The notes: generated by a model not told the origin, from the sequence alone. A stretch of DNA of 26,666 nucleotides from Chara braunii (GCA_003427395.1 BFEA01000090.1:813014-839679), one strand, 5' to 3'; positions 17,266 to 26,613 are shown, counted from the stretch's first letter. Numbers and translations: made by a program.

Positions 17266-20130
17266 ATGGTGGTGTGCGGGGGCGGAGGAGGGTGGGGAGG
17301 GGGCCGTTGTGTATCGACGGTAGCCTCGGTGAGCAGCACAAATGTTTGCCGCGCGATTGCCGTGATGCTTCTGGCGTCTTACGTGGCTTCTGTCTGTTGG
17401 TCTCTTAGAAAGGACTCTGTGCGTAATATCGGAATCTGGCGGTCATTATCGCCCACGTGGGCATCGAGGGAGGGGGAGAAAGGATCTTCGTCTTCAACGA
17501 CTGCCGATATTTTGGAGTCCTCATTGGGCGGCAGAGGGGAAAGAGAGCAGAGGCGCCATGATGACGCAGGGCGGGAAAAGGTGGCGGGAAAGGTGAAGGG
17601 CAAATGCGGGTCGGTGGCGGGAAAAAGTCTCTCGTTCTCGTCGGCCTCCACTGCCGCGGCGGGGGACATCAATAGGACCGCCACGTCGGATGCAAGGAAC
17701 GATCCCGTACTTGCAGACGTTGAGTGCCAGAACGGAGCACCAGCAGGGAGCTCTTCTTCTTCTCCTGCGTTGGCAGCGAACAAGCAGGAGGAGGAGGAGG
17801 AGGAGGAGGAGGGAGAGCGAGGGAGATACGATAAGCAAGGAGAGGTGGGAAGAGGAGAGAATGTAGGAGGTAGGGAGAGGGGGGGAGAGGAAGAGCAAGC
17901 CCTCGGTCATGACGAGAGAGCCGTCGAGGTGGATGGGGACGACGCTGGCGTCGCGGTCGGTATCTCGACCTATGGCAGTCTGGAGTCGTTAGACTCGGTC
18001 ACCACCAGCCCCTCTACAGAAAGGCTCTCTTCTCCGGTCTCGTCTCTGCCTCCTCCTCTTCACCCGGGCAGGAGGAGCACATCCGGAGGGGAAGACTCTC
18101 TGCAGGGCTCTCTCTCTGCCTCGTCCTCCTCTTCACCCATCTACAGAGAGGATCTCTTATCCGGCCTCGTCTCTCCTCTCCTCGTGGCTTCTCTCACTGG
18201 CCGCCACGTTGAGCGTGCGGACAACCAGCGATCGAATAGCCGACCAACCTCTCGACCGTCATCGACCAGGAGGGGGGAGGGCGTCCGTCGTCCTTCTCCT
18301 GAGACGACGGTGACGGCGCATGATGATGCATCTGCTAGGAGCAGGAGCAGAGAGAAGAGGAGAGAGAGGAAGAAGACGAGTGCGCAGGAGAGCCTTGTGC
18401 CTCCGATCAATCAGTCCACAACTTCAGACCTGTCCCCGCCGTTACGCTCACCGTCAGCGTTGATGCGACCGTTATCTTTTTCGCCGTTATCACAGTTAAC
18501 CCCGCTGTCATCTTCGAATGGAGGAGGGGCTGCTGAGGGTGGTGGCGGTGGTCGGCAGTCTAGGCATGCAGGAGGCGGGAATGGGGTTCCTGCGCCATCT
18601 CTGCCTCGTCTTCCTCCTTCTCCCCTTCGTGTTTCTTTTTCTTCTTCCGATCCCGACTACCAGGTTTGCTGGTCTTCTGGGGCAAGCGGAGGATATGGCG
18701 GGAAGACGGCGATGGACGGGGTCGCGGTCTACGGCGCCGGCTGCGCGCAATGCCGTGTAGGACTGACGTGCTCCTTCTCCATCCGCGTCAGCGCTCCTGC
18801 CAGTTGGGATCTCAACGCGTCGGAGTACCAGAACGGTGTCCTCTTCAAGAAGGAGCTCACGGTCACACTGGTCGGAGACTCGTTGATCGCAGCGCGAGTC
18901 ACGCCCGACCCGATGGACTCCACGGCGTTCCTGGCGCTTTACCGACCCTGGGACGCGGGTGTTTACACCGCCATCCTTCGGGCTGATTGCTGGAACCTTA
19001 ATTACACTCAAGGGTATGACAATCGCGACCGCTCTCCGGAGGTGGCCAAGTGGAATCTGACTGTCGACAACCCCTCCTCCTCCTCCTCCACCTCCTCCTC
19101 CTCTTCCTCCTCCTCTTCTTCCTCGTCCCATTCGTCGGTTTTAATGGCTGTTGATAATGGGGAAATGGAGAGGAGGAGAGGGATGGTGGAGTCCGCCGCC
19201 GCCGCCGCCGCCGTCGATGAACCAGGCGGAGGACGGATGGGTGAGATGAGCCCGTGTGACGAAGGCCAGGCCATGCACGCGCGATGGAGAAGAGACAGAG
19301 GAGGCAATGACACTTACAGATGGACAGCGTACGACTGCGCTCCCCGCGACCCCGCGGAGACTGCGGAGATCGTGCGGAGGCTGAATGCGCGCGGCATCCG
19401 CGAGGTTAACTTCATCGGCGACTCGCATAACCGCGGCCTTCACGCGCACCTTCACTACCGCTTGACTGGACGAGGGGAGGAGGCCAAGCGTAAGTTCCAC
19501 GGCGATTTCACTTACACCGTACAGGTCGATAACGGTCACCGTTTACGGCTTAACTACTACTGGGTTGATGGTATTTACGCTAACGGCGAGTTTGGCTGCA
19601 CCCACAGGGGGGAGTTTTCCTACCGCAGGAACAGTTTCCCCAACACCTCCCACTCCGCCGACGCGGTCTTTGTCAATTCCGCTCATTGGACCTGGTACAG
19701 ATGTTTGCAGCCGGAACGAGCTTGGGCCAAATACCTTCCCGCCTTTTTGGACTGGGCTGTTGCGGTGCATCGACCTGGAGTGCCCATCGTGTTCCGCAGC
19801 GCGACCACGTGGCCGACTGCGAAGTTCGGGTGCAAAATGCGGACCAATTCCAACTTCGTCTTCGCGAACGACCTCGCACGGACCTTCGTGCAATCTCTTC
19901 AAAACGTTTTCTACTTGGACACGTGGCAAGTAGAGGCTCCACGATACATGGACAGCTGCACCAGCCGCGATTTTCATTACTCCTGTTATCACGGGAACAG
20001 AATGTATGGACCAGTGGGGGAGGGTGTAGTCGAGGCCGTCCTTCATTACCTTCTCTTTCAGCTTCCCATCAAGCAGGCGTCTAATTCCTCCGCCCCTACC
20101 CCCTCACCCCCCCCTACATCCCCCCACTAA
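17266..20130 (+). CDS. Type II membrane SGNH (GDSH) acyltransferase/esterase-like protein
   Basis: A single open frame gives 954 residues from an ATG in a strong context (GAGCCATGG). Residues 30-47 form a hydrophobic segment (AIAVMLLASYVASVCW), so the protein is probably a type II Golgi or ER membrane protein. Residues 48-460 are low-complexity: Ser/Pro-rich, with a run of Glu near 178. Residues about 462-598 look like an Ig/filamin-type domain (LYRPWDAGVYTAILRADCW). A poly-Ser linker (about 602-625) and a poly-Ala run follow. The C-terminal domain (about 664-940) has the SGNH block I motif FIGDSHNRG with the likely catalytic Ser720, and a C-terminal DFHY with Asp902 and His904, the likely rest of the triad. 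The architecture recalls NXPE and PC-esterase/TBL proteins, some of which acylate glycans; the substrate here is unknown. It has no plant TBL-type DxxHWCLPG ending. No intron is needed. It is the only clearly intact host-like gene here. Confidence 0.85.
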   Translation: MVVCGGGGGWGGGRCVSTVASVSSTNVCRAIAVMLLASYVASVCWSLRKDSVRNIGIWRSLSPTWASREGEKGSSSSTTADILESSLGGRGEREQRRHDDAGREKVAGKVKGKCGSVAGKSLSFSSASTAAAGDINRTATSDARNDPVLADVECQNGAPAGSSSSSPALAANKQEEEEEEEEGERGRYDKQGEVGRGENVGGRERGGEEEQALGHDERAVEVDGDDAGVAVGISTYGSLESLDSVTTSPSTERLSSPVSSLPPPLHPGRRSTSGGEDSLQGSLSASSSSSPIYREDLLSGLVSPLLVASLTGRHVERADNQRSNSRPTSRPSSTRRGEGVRRPSPETTVTAHDDASARSRSREKRRERKKTSAQESLVPPINQSTTSDLSPPLRSPSALMRPLSFSPLSQLTPLSSSNGGGAAEGGGGGRQSRHAGGGNGVPAPSLPRLPPSPLRVSFSSSDPDYQVCWSSGASGGYGGKTAMDGVAVYGAGCAQCRVGLTCSFSIRVSAPASWDLNASEYQNGVLFKKELTVTLVGDSLIAARVTPDPMDSTAFLALYRPWDAGVYTAILRADCWNLNYTQGYDNRDRSPEVAKWNLTVDNPSSSSSTSSSSSSSSSSSSHSSVLMAVDNGEMERRRGMVESAAAAAAVDEPGGGRMGEMSPCDEGQAMHARWRRDRGGNDTYRWTAYDCAPRDPAETAEIVRRLNARGIREVNFIGDSHNRGLHAHLHYRLTGRGEEAKRKFHGDFTYTVQVDNGHRLRLNYYWVDGIYANGEFGCTHRGEFSYRRNSFPNTSHSADAVFVNSAHWTWYRCLQPERAWAKYLPAFLDWAVAVHRPGVPIVFRSATTWPTAKFGCKMRTNSNFVFANDLARTFVQSLQNVFYLDTWQVEAPRYMDSCTSRDFHYSCYHGNRMYGPVGEGVVEAVLHYLLFQLPIKQASNSSAPTPSPPPTSPH

Positions 20131-20153
20131 CGGTAGTAGATGAGGACTAGGTC

Positions 20154-20298
20154 TCCCATCACTGTACAGTTACCGTGCAGGGCTTTTAATTCGTCCGCCA
20201 CTGCACCCCTTTCCCTCCCTCCTCCCCCCTTCCTCCCCCCTTCCTCCCCCTTCGCTCCCGACCGCTGTCCCCCATCACTGTACAGTTACCGTGTAGGG
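20154..20298. repeat. Pair of 28-bp direct repeats after the SGNH gene
   Basis: CCCATCACTGTACAGTTACC plus eight bases occurs at 20154-20181 and 20271-20298 with one mismatch, on either side of a pyrimidine-rich tract. They may be ends of a small inserted element or a 3'-UTR duplication. The rest of 20131-20660 shows T runs but no gene. Confidence 0.75.
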
Positions 20299-20664
20299 GA
20301 AGAAGGTAGTACTCTGTAGACGGGTAGTACTTCTGTAGTACGTAGACAACGCCTCGCTCGTCCTGGGTGACACGTGTCACACGTCGCGCGGCTCTCTGTC
20401 AGTGGGTTACGCTTTTTTTTTCTTTTTTTTTTTTAAATCTGTTTTTTTTAGCTGGCAGTTGAGACGGGTTGAATTCAGTACGTAACATAACTTGCATGTT
20501 GAATTCAGTTACGTGAGATAACCTTCATGAGGCACACAGTGCATTGCGCAATGTTTTTTTTTTCCCTTCTTTATCAACCAACGAAGCTCCGCATGTTGTT
20601 CCATGGGCGTGGAGGACATGTTTTGTCTAACTGGAAGAACCCACCCCAAATCGTGCGATCATTA

Positions 20665-21041
20665 GCCCAATCGATCGGCTGCGCAGGGCGTGTCCACGTG
20701 GCGCGCACGTGGCGTCCCTGCATTGTCTTCTCTGCATTGTCTTCTCTGCAAAGCCAGCTAGTCCACGTCGCGTTCACGTGACGTTCACGTGACGTTCACG
20801 TGACTCGCTAGCCAGCCACTCAGCGAGCACTACCGTCTTCACCCGAGTAGAACGACCCCGGTCATTATAGCTGTATATCGTGCAGTTTTCAGTCCAGGTA
20901 CGGCGATGATTACGGGGCGTTCTATCCATTGGCCCAATAGATCGACTGCGCAGGGCGTGTCCACGTGGCGTTCACGTGGCGTCCCTGCATTGTCTCCTCT
21001 GCAAATCCAGCCAGAGTAAGTCGCGTTCACGTGACTTGCTG
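20665..21041. repeat. Duplicated repeat rich in CACGTG (G-box)
   Basis: Bases 20665-20809 recur, diverged, at 20932-21041 (landmarks TGCGCAGGGCGTGTCCACGT and GGCGTCCCTGCATTGTC). CACGTG occurs about eight times here and once more at 21115. GTTCACGTGAC is repeated three times head to tail (20772-20804). CACGTG is the core of plant bZIP/bHLH sites, but the array may simply be repeat sequence. Confidence 0.72.
20830..20925. mobile_element. Degraded fold-back MITE, family M1
   Basis: It starts CTACCGTCTTCACCCGAGTA and continues GGTCATTATAGCTGTAT, as in the intact copy at 25794-25904. The right arm survives only as GATTACGGGGCGTTCTA. Confidence 0.65.
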
Positions 21042-21188
21042 GCCACACAGCGAGCGCTGACGTCGCTGCATTTCTCCTCTGCAATTCTGCAATGCCGGCC
21101 AGTCAGCCAGCGAGCCACGTGGAGTCCCTGCGTTTTTTTGTTTTGTCTTTCTTATCTTCGTTTTTTTTTTGTTTTTTTTCCCGAAAAA

Positions 21189-21376
21189 GCTGACTTCTCC
21201 TCATCGGGGGACAGCCACATATTTTTTCTCTCACCTCAGATATACGATATATATATAAATATATATACAATATATATATATATATTTTTTAACTGCCGTT
21301 GTGCCATGTCATCATGGAACAGATCTTTCTTTCACCCTCCTACCTACCTACCTCTACTCCTAAGGCTATACAGGGG
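21189..21376 (-). repeat. Dispersed repeat R1, copy A
   Basis: On the minus strand it reads CCCCTGTATAGCCTTAGGAG, GGTAGGTAGG, TGACATGGCACAACGGCAGT, GGTGAGAGAAAA, GGCTGTCCCC and GATGAGGAGAAG. A (TA)n tract (about 21241-21287) has expanded inside it. It is inverted relative to copy C at 24841-24990. Confidence 0.82.
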
Positions 21377-21464
21377 ACCCCTGTATGCACATAGCTTTCT
21401 ACCTCTCTTCGGTGAAGGGAGGTTACCAACCAACTGAGATAGTCAGCTGGATCCTCCCAGTCGG

Positions 21465-21604
21465 TATTACTACCGTCTTCCCCCGAACATATCCCACCCT
21501 AAAAATGAATGTATACAAGCTATATTTCCGGCCAGATGCAGTCAAAATGGCCAGATACAGTCAAAATGAGGGTGCGTTGTGTGCGGGGGAAGACCGTAGT
21601 AGTA
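21465..21604. mobile_element. Fold-back MITE-like element M2, 140 bp
   Basis: Terminal arms 21465-21500 and 21569-21604 are inverted repeats with 30 of 36 bases matching (core CTACCGTCTTCCCCCG). A TA dinucleotide lies at each outer edge, fitting a TA target duplication. The interior holds a 19-bp tandem pair (21530-21548 and 21549-21567). No coding sequence. Confidence 0.72.
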
Positions 21605-21639
21605 AGGTCTTCAGCCAACGCGGGTCTGAGTGAGCGTGT

Positions 21640-21746
21640 GAGTGGGTTGCGTGTGGTGTGTGGGAGACTGTTGGCTTTAGACACTACTGTTACTCGATGG
21701 GGGTGGGGGAAGATGAAAAGGGAGGCGGCACAAATGCTCGGTCCTT
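21640..21746 (+). repeat. Dispersed repeat R3 (SINE-body copy)
   Basis: It matches the minus strand of 6935-7051 (landmarks GCGTGTGGTGTGTGG, TTAGACACTACTGTTA, GGGGGTGGGG). The tRNA-like head of that other copy is missing here. Confidence 0.72.
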
Positions 21747-21910
21747 GTGTTAGCCGGGCCCCGGCCCTGCAGCCCCAACCCTGCGCCCTAAACGCTAGGA
21801 CAAAGGGGCAAAGGGGCAAACATGCCGTTACCTCTCTGCACTCCGAGCATTTTCTTCTCAAGCACAATTTGGCAGTTTTTATATACAAGCGCCGAGAACT
21901 GGGCCCGGAG

Positions 21911-21997
21911 TCCCATGACATGGCAGAACGCCAGTTAAAAAGACATGTGAGGTGAGAGAAAAATATATATGGCTGTCCCCCGATGAGGAGAAGGCAC
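21911..21997 (+). repeat. Dispersed repeat R1, copy B (partial)
   Basis: It carries ATGACATGGCAGAACGCCAG, GGTGAGAGAAAAATATAT and GGCTGTCCCCCGATGAGGAG. The 5' part seen in copies A and C is absent. A small fragment of the R1 end (GGAGAAGGCAGC) also follows the A run near 22265-22276. Confidence 0.78.
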
Positions 21998-22028
21998 CAA
22001 CAGATGGAGCCCCCCGACAGTGATAGTG

Positions 22029-22040
22029 GTGCCTGCTCTT
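22029..22040. repeat. Target-site duplication of the U2 retrocopy, tail side
   Basis: GTGCCTGCTCTT, identical to 22156-22167 on the other side of the U2 copy. Confidence 0.88.
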
Positions 22041-22154
22041 TTTTTTTTTTTTTTTGTGTGTGTGTGTGTGTGGTCCGATGGACCACGGATCAGATACTAA
22101 ACTGATCAGAACAGATACTACACTTTATCTTAGCCAAAAGGCCGAGAAAGGTAC
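22041..22154 (-). pseudogene. U2 snRNA retropseudogene, 3'-truncated
   Basis: On the minus strand the sequence from 22154 begins GTACCTTTCTCGGCC and follows U2 closely. It has stem I, CCTTTTGGCTAAGAT, the branch-site recognition segment GTAGTA (22121-22116), stem IIa and a plant-like stem IIb (GGTCCATCGGACC). U2 is the spliceosomal RNA that pairs with the intron branch site. After stem IIb the match stops near 22069. The Sm site and stems III and IV are missing, replaced by (CA)n and then an A tail (22055-22041). A 12-bp direct repeat, GTGCCTGCTCTT in plus-strand reading, flanks the copy at 22029-22040 and 22156-22167. A tail plus target duplication is the mark of LINE-driven retrotransposition. 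Without an Sm site it cannot be a working snRNA. Confidence 0.92.
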
Positions 22155-22155
22155 T

Positions 22156-22167
22156 GTGCCTGCTCTT
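22156..22167. repeat. Target-site duplication of the U2 retrocopy, 5' side
   Basis: GTGCCTGCTCTT, next to the 5' end of the U2-like sequence. Confidence 0.88.
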
Positions 22168-22204
22168 ATCAGCACCCCTATCACCCGCTCGGGAAGTTTT
22201 CTTT

Positions 22205-22205
<1 letters not shown>

Positions 22206-22264
<59 letters not shown>
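22206..22264. repeat. 59-base A run
   Basis: A pure A run on the plus strand, followed by a fragment of repeat R1 and A-rich sequence. Confidence 0.95.
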
Positions 22265-22266
<2 letters not shown>

Positions 22267-22279
22267 AGAAGGCAGCAAA

Positions 22280-24732
22280 AAAAAACAAAAACAAAAACAA
22301 TGTTGTTGTGCTCCCCCAATGGGACGGCATCACCGGCCGAACCCAGAGGGGAAGTCACAGTGACCCCAGGAAAAGGCAAATATTGCAGAATATCCACAGG
22401 ACATTCTGCTATACTATTATGAAAGAAACGTGCGAATTAAAGTCAAATTTAAGGCTAAAACAGACAACAAGAAACAATAACCTACAGTAGCTATGAACCA
22501 ACTGCCATACCATTACAAAATTACCACAGAACCAGCACACAAAGGAAACAGAAATCCGAAAGTGACCAGGGTCGGCTGAAATCTTGACCAGGCCCGGGAA
22601 GCAGCCCCAATAACTGTGAAATCTTTTTTGGGACTCTGCTGAAAAACCTTTACTGACCACTTTGAGCCACCACGCAGTGGACAGCATCTGTTTGAATGTG
22701 TACTTGGTCTCCACACGAACCATCAGGGCTGTCAATTTTTCACCTCTCGGCTGCACCGCAGCCTTTCTAAGAGTCCACATAGTCCACAGAACTGCGCCAC
22801 GCAGGCACTCCTCCGCATATGTGATTGAGGCATTGCAATGCTGCCTGTGTTCAGCAGCTCCCAACAGTATAATTGCATTTTGTTCCCGGCTGTGGCAATG
22901 GGACAGCTCTAGAGCGCCACCAGTCCCAAAATGGCCTCATCAGATCACAGTGAAGACAAAAGTGTTGTAACTTTTCAATGCGGACTCACGGGCAGAGGGC
23001 ACAAAGAGAAGAAGCCTTCGGCATCCTTGTTGCACGCCACAGCGCAGCCGGGACAGCCATGTGTGCCACCAGCCATAAGAACCTCGCTTGTTTCACAACA
23101 GGCAATTCTCCATCAGCAACTTCCAGTAGGATTGAAGGGCCCGAGACAATATCATGTGCGTGTCTTGAATCCATGTGGAGGACATCGATCTCTTGGTGGC
23201 TATCCAGTTAACATCAACCTTCGGGCGGGAGATCTGATATGATAGCCCATGTGAGTACTGTACCGGTATAAAGGGATCCTGTCGGTGCATGACTCAGTGG
23301 GCGGCCAATGCCAGTTCCTCGGGTCCACAGGCAGGTTATTTGACGGCACAGACAAGGAGAAGGGTGAAACAGGTCGGAGTAATCCAAGACACACACCGGC
23401 AACAAGTCTGCAAGGGGCGGGAGAGGAGTCTGGGCCGGAGCAGCAGTCAATGGTGGGCCCAGCGAAGAGCTTCTTGTCAACGGTGACACGTCCCAACGCG
23501 AGGTCAACGGATGATCTGGGTTATTTACCGACTCGACCCGCCACATGAGCGATGGGTCGTGATCCTGTTTTTGCGTAAACCAGGCACCTTGTGAGTAGAC
23601 AATCTCTCGTCGGAGGGCCTGCACCCAGTCGGGGGGGATTGCTTGCTTGTTGCAGCGAGTCAAGGTGGAGTACCTGGTGCCACAGGCCCGACAGCAGCGG
23701 AGCCAGATCTTGGAGGGGTTTCCAGTCCATGTCCCAGATATCAGCCACCATGCCAATTCCCCTGCTCATCCACAAGTCACCGAAGGCCACGCCCCCAAAA
23801 CATGGGAACGGGTTGCCCTCAGGAGAGAGGATGCAGGGGTTATGAAACAACGGCTGGGTCATTATCCGGTCTGCCTGTGATAGACGTGGACGCAGATGAG
23901 GGCAGCAGCGCCACCATTCCTTCAGTATTCCTGCCCAGATGCTGTGGGGCACCCGTTCCCTTAGATACACCGGGTGAAGGGCTGCTATACAAATACATCG
24001 CTTCATTTTCCAGTCCCATGCAGTAAAGAGGGTAAAATCTGCTAAACTGTCTCCAAGGGGCGAAAGGTCCTGCTAAGATGGCCCACGGCACCCACCGGGA
24101 CAAGAGAGCCCCGATTTGGTACGGCGGGTGGAGAACAGACCCCCCCCCCCTCTCTTTTAGGTTGGTAACCACTTCTCATGCCACCTTGGGGAGTAAGGGC
24201 GCGCCAGACATCTCTTCTTTCCACAAATAATGGGTTGCCAAATGCCTAATCGACTGTTGTGCAGGGGGACACAGTGGGAAGATCGCCCGTTGGTACCAGA
24301 AGGTAGAGCAGATGGAATTGTTCAGGACCAGGGAACGGCCGAACAGGCTCACACCCGGTCTTGCCACCCACGGTCGCAAGGCTTCTCTGGCTGCTGCCAC
24401 TGCGTGGTTAGAATTGGCCAGGAGGAACAAGGAGAGATCATTTTGCCCAATTAACCTTGGCCTGGGAGATCTCACAGAAAAGTGTCATGGATTGCCGGAG
24501 AGCCTCGAACTCTTGGTCGTCCATAGGGGTGAACGCCACCGAGCCATCCGCAAAGGACTCGGCTTCAAGACATTCCCTGGAGGGTAGCAAGAATCTGGGA
24601 ATCCCCAGGTGCGCCTGGATGATGACGCGCATGACCTCAACGTATATGAGATAGAGGTACGGGGCGACAGGGCAACACTGTCTCACCGACCTAGGTACGG
24701 GGCGACAGGGCAACACTGTCTCACCGACCTTC
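22280..24732 (-). pseudogene. LINE (non-LTR) reverse transcriptase remnant, 5'-truncated
   Basis: The minus strand carries the C-terminal half of a LINE ORF2. Reverse transcriptase motifs appear near 24660-24440 (VRQCCPVAPYLYLIYVEVM, ESFADGSVAF, LFCEISQAKVNWAK). The thumb region follows (PGVSLFGRSLVLNNSICSTF), then the long post-RT region typical of plant LINEs (IGALLSRWVPWAILAG, PLFHNPCILSPEG, AIPPDWVQALRREIVYSQ), and last LRGAVLWTMWTLRKAAV near 22800. The catalytic FADD box reads FADG (24543-24545, GGC for GAC). A 38-bp tandem duplication (24655-24692 and 24693-24730) shifts the frame inside the RT. An in-frame TGA at 24176-24178 stands where VAW-EVV would be expected (TGG to TGA). Further frame changes lie near 24000 and 23720. 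The 5' part of the element is missing beyond 24732. It is a dead copy. Confidence 0.88.
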
Positions 24733-24840
24733 CCAATGCAAGTGGAGGGGAGAGATAGCCGTTAACACTCAGGCGTGAGGTCGCTGCTTGATACAGGGCC
24801 GCCACCATATGTTTGAACCTGGGTGCAAAACCAAGGGCGG

Positions 24841-24990
24841 ACAGGGCTGTATAGCCTTCGGATTAGTGGTACGTAGGTAGTGAAAGAAAGATATGTTCCG
24901 TGTTGACATGGCACAACGCCAGTTAAAAATAGTAATATGTGCGGTGAGAGAAAAATATATGGCTGTCCCCTTATGAGGAGAAGGCAGCTT
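24841..24990 (+). repeat. Dispersed repeat R1, copy C
   Basis: It reads GGGCTGTATAGCC, GGTAGTGAAAGAAAGATATG, TGACATGGCACAACGCCAGT, GGTGAGAGAAAAATATATGG, CTGTCCCC and GAGGAGAAGGCAGC, then an A-rich end. It is inverted to copy A, 3.5 kb away. The A-rich end in this orientation fits a SINE or the tail of a non-LTR element. Confidence 0.82.
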
Positions 24991-25294
24991 AAAAAATAAT
25001 AATAATAATAAAAAATTGAATTCAATATATGCTGGGAAACGTGCCTAGCGCGACCACTCAAAGCTTTAGATACAGCCCAACTTTTTTTCTTGTTGTTGGG
25101 AGGAAGAGAGGATTTCATTGCAAAGAAAACAATTGTGAGGAAAGAAAAAAAACACAATTGTGGGGCCGGGAAATCCTCACAAAACAACCTTCTTTTTTCT
25201 TTTCTTCGGAGCACAACCTATTCGGAGCAAGGTGTCGCATTATTTTATAAAAAAAAAAAAAATCTTTGAAGGAATAGTTACACACCTAGGGGCT

Positions 25295-25436
25295 CACCAC
25301 ACCACTGTAGAAACGAAGAAAGTACGAGTGTGCATCTTCCCGCAGAGAATGGCAAGATGCATCCATTGCTATCCGGATGTATTTTACCACTGCCTGGGGA
25401 AGATGCATTCGTTTTCGTCTCGATGGTGGTGTGGTG
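25295..25436. mobile_element. Fold-back MITE-like element M3, 142 bp
   Basis: The left arm (25295-25341) starts CACCACACCAC and ends TGCATCTTCCC; the right arm (25396-25436) is its imperfect inverse, starting GGGGAAGATGCA and ending GGTGGTGTGGTG. The two arms could close into a long hairpin. No clear target duplication and no coding sequence are seen. Confidence 0.68.
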
Positions 25437-25793
25437 ATAATGAATGCAAATCAGAATTTCATAATGATAAATTGATAATAATTAGAAAAGAGGCCTGAAA
25501 GGGACAGGTAATTGAATTGGTTGGGCGAAGACGGAGCCTTAAACCGCCAGTACACGGCCCCAGCCTTGCTGAAAAGAAAACTCGTCGCCTACGAAAATTT
25601 AGGGCCCAGCGCCGTAGATAAATTGAATCGGCGGCGCCTCCGAAAAGGGCCCGCGGCCGATAGCTGGATGTACTGGTGGTTTAAGAAAAAATATATATCA
25701 GAATTCCTTGGGCACACTCTGCAAAGCCTGCCAGTTAGTGAGCGCTACCCAGCTAGCTAGCACAAGCCACGCCTCTCCCGCAGTGACAGCTAC

Positions 25794-25904
25794 CTACCGT
25801 CTTCACCCGAATAGAACGCCAGGTCATTATAGCTGTATTTTGTGCAACTTCCAGTCTAGATAATTTGCTAATGACCCGGCGTGTTATTTGGGTGAAGATG
25901 GTAG
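25794..25904. mobile_element. Fold-back MITE-like element M1, 111 bp
   Basis: Arms 25794-25829 (CTACCGTCTTCACCCGAATA then GAACGCC) and 25869-25904 are inverted with 32 of 36 bases matching. The core between them matches the degraded copy at 20830-20925. No clear target duplication is visible. Confidence 0.75.
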
Positions 25905-26613
25905 CCAACCAGCGAGCCACGTGGCGTCTCTCCATTTATTTTTGGCTCTTTGTAGCCAGCGAAGCAGCGAACTACGTACCCAGCCAGCTTTGTCAGAGGG
26001 GTTGCGATCAAATGGAGCAGCCATCGTTTTATTTACTTTCTTCTTCCCATTCCCCTCCTAATCGGGGAGGCACAGCGACTAGCCACTCAGATGATGATCA
26101 GACCCTCTGCTACTGGCTGTCCCCTGGCCGGTGTCCCCCACTGGGGGTTCCCTGAAGGCAATAAATAAAGGCCACCCTGGTCTGAAAAGGCCACCCGGTG
26201 TCAGATTAGACACAAGATTGAATTTACCTGGGCTGGTTAGTCCGATGACAATACCTCAAGGCCATCGCCCTTTAAAAAACAAAAAGAGGGAAAATTTTTG
26301 AGATGCCCCTGAAATTTTGATTAATTTGCCGTGTGCCCCTCTGGAGGCTGACTTACCATGTCGTGCCCCTGGGTCCTCTGAAGTTTTCTGCAGGCCCCTG
26401 TCAGCATGGGGCACAAGTTTCTGCTATGCCCTTACCGGACTGCAGGTGCCGTTTCGTTGGTCCTTCCTCGAAATGACGTCACGAGGGGCATGCATCTTTC
26501 TGTGACGCCCTTGCAGCAGGCCACCGAAAATGCTGCAGCAGTCGGTCTCATCACGTTCACTGGTTGGATTTCGCCTTTGAGTTCGCCGCCTTGGGGCTCG
26601 CTGCCTAGAAAAG

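Noticed and set aside
22041-22154. Working U2 snRNA gene
   Set aside because: The Sm site and 3' stems are missing and the copy ends in an A tail within a target duplication.
24961-24990. R1 motif CCCCGATGAGGAGAAGGCAGC resembles a hammerhead core (CTGATGAG...GAA)
   Set aside because: There is no room for a stem II between the two parts, no CUGAUGA in any copy, and no stem III partner.
25512-25760. 82-residue plus-strand frame (KLNRRRLRKGPAADSWMYWW)
   Set aside because: It looks somewhat protein-like but follows a TAA directly, has no ATG near its start, no known domain and no clear splice signals. Left unresolved.
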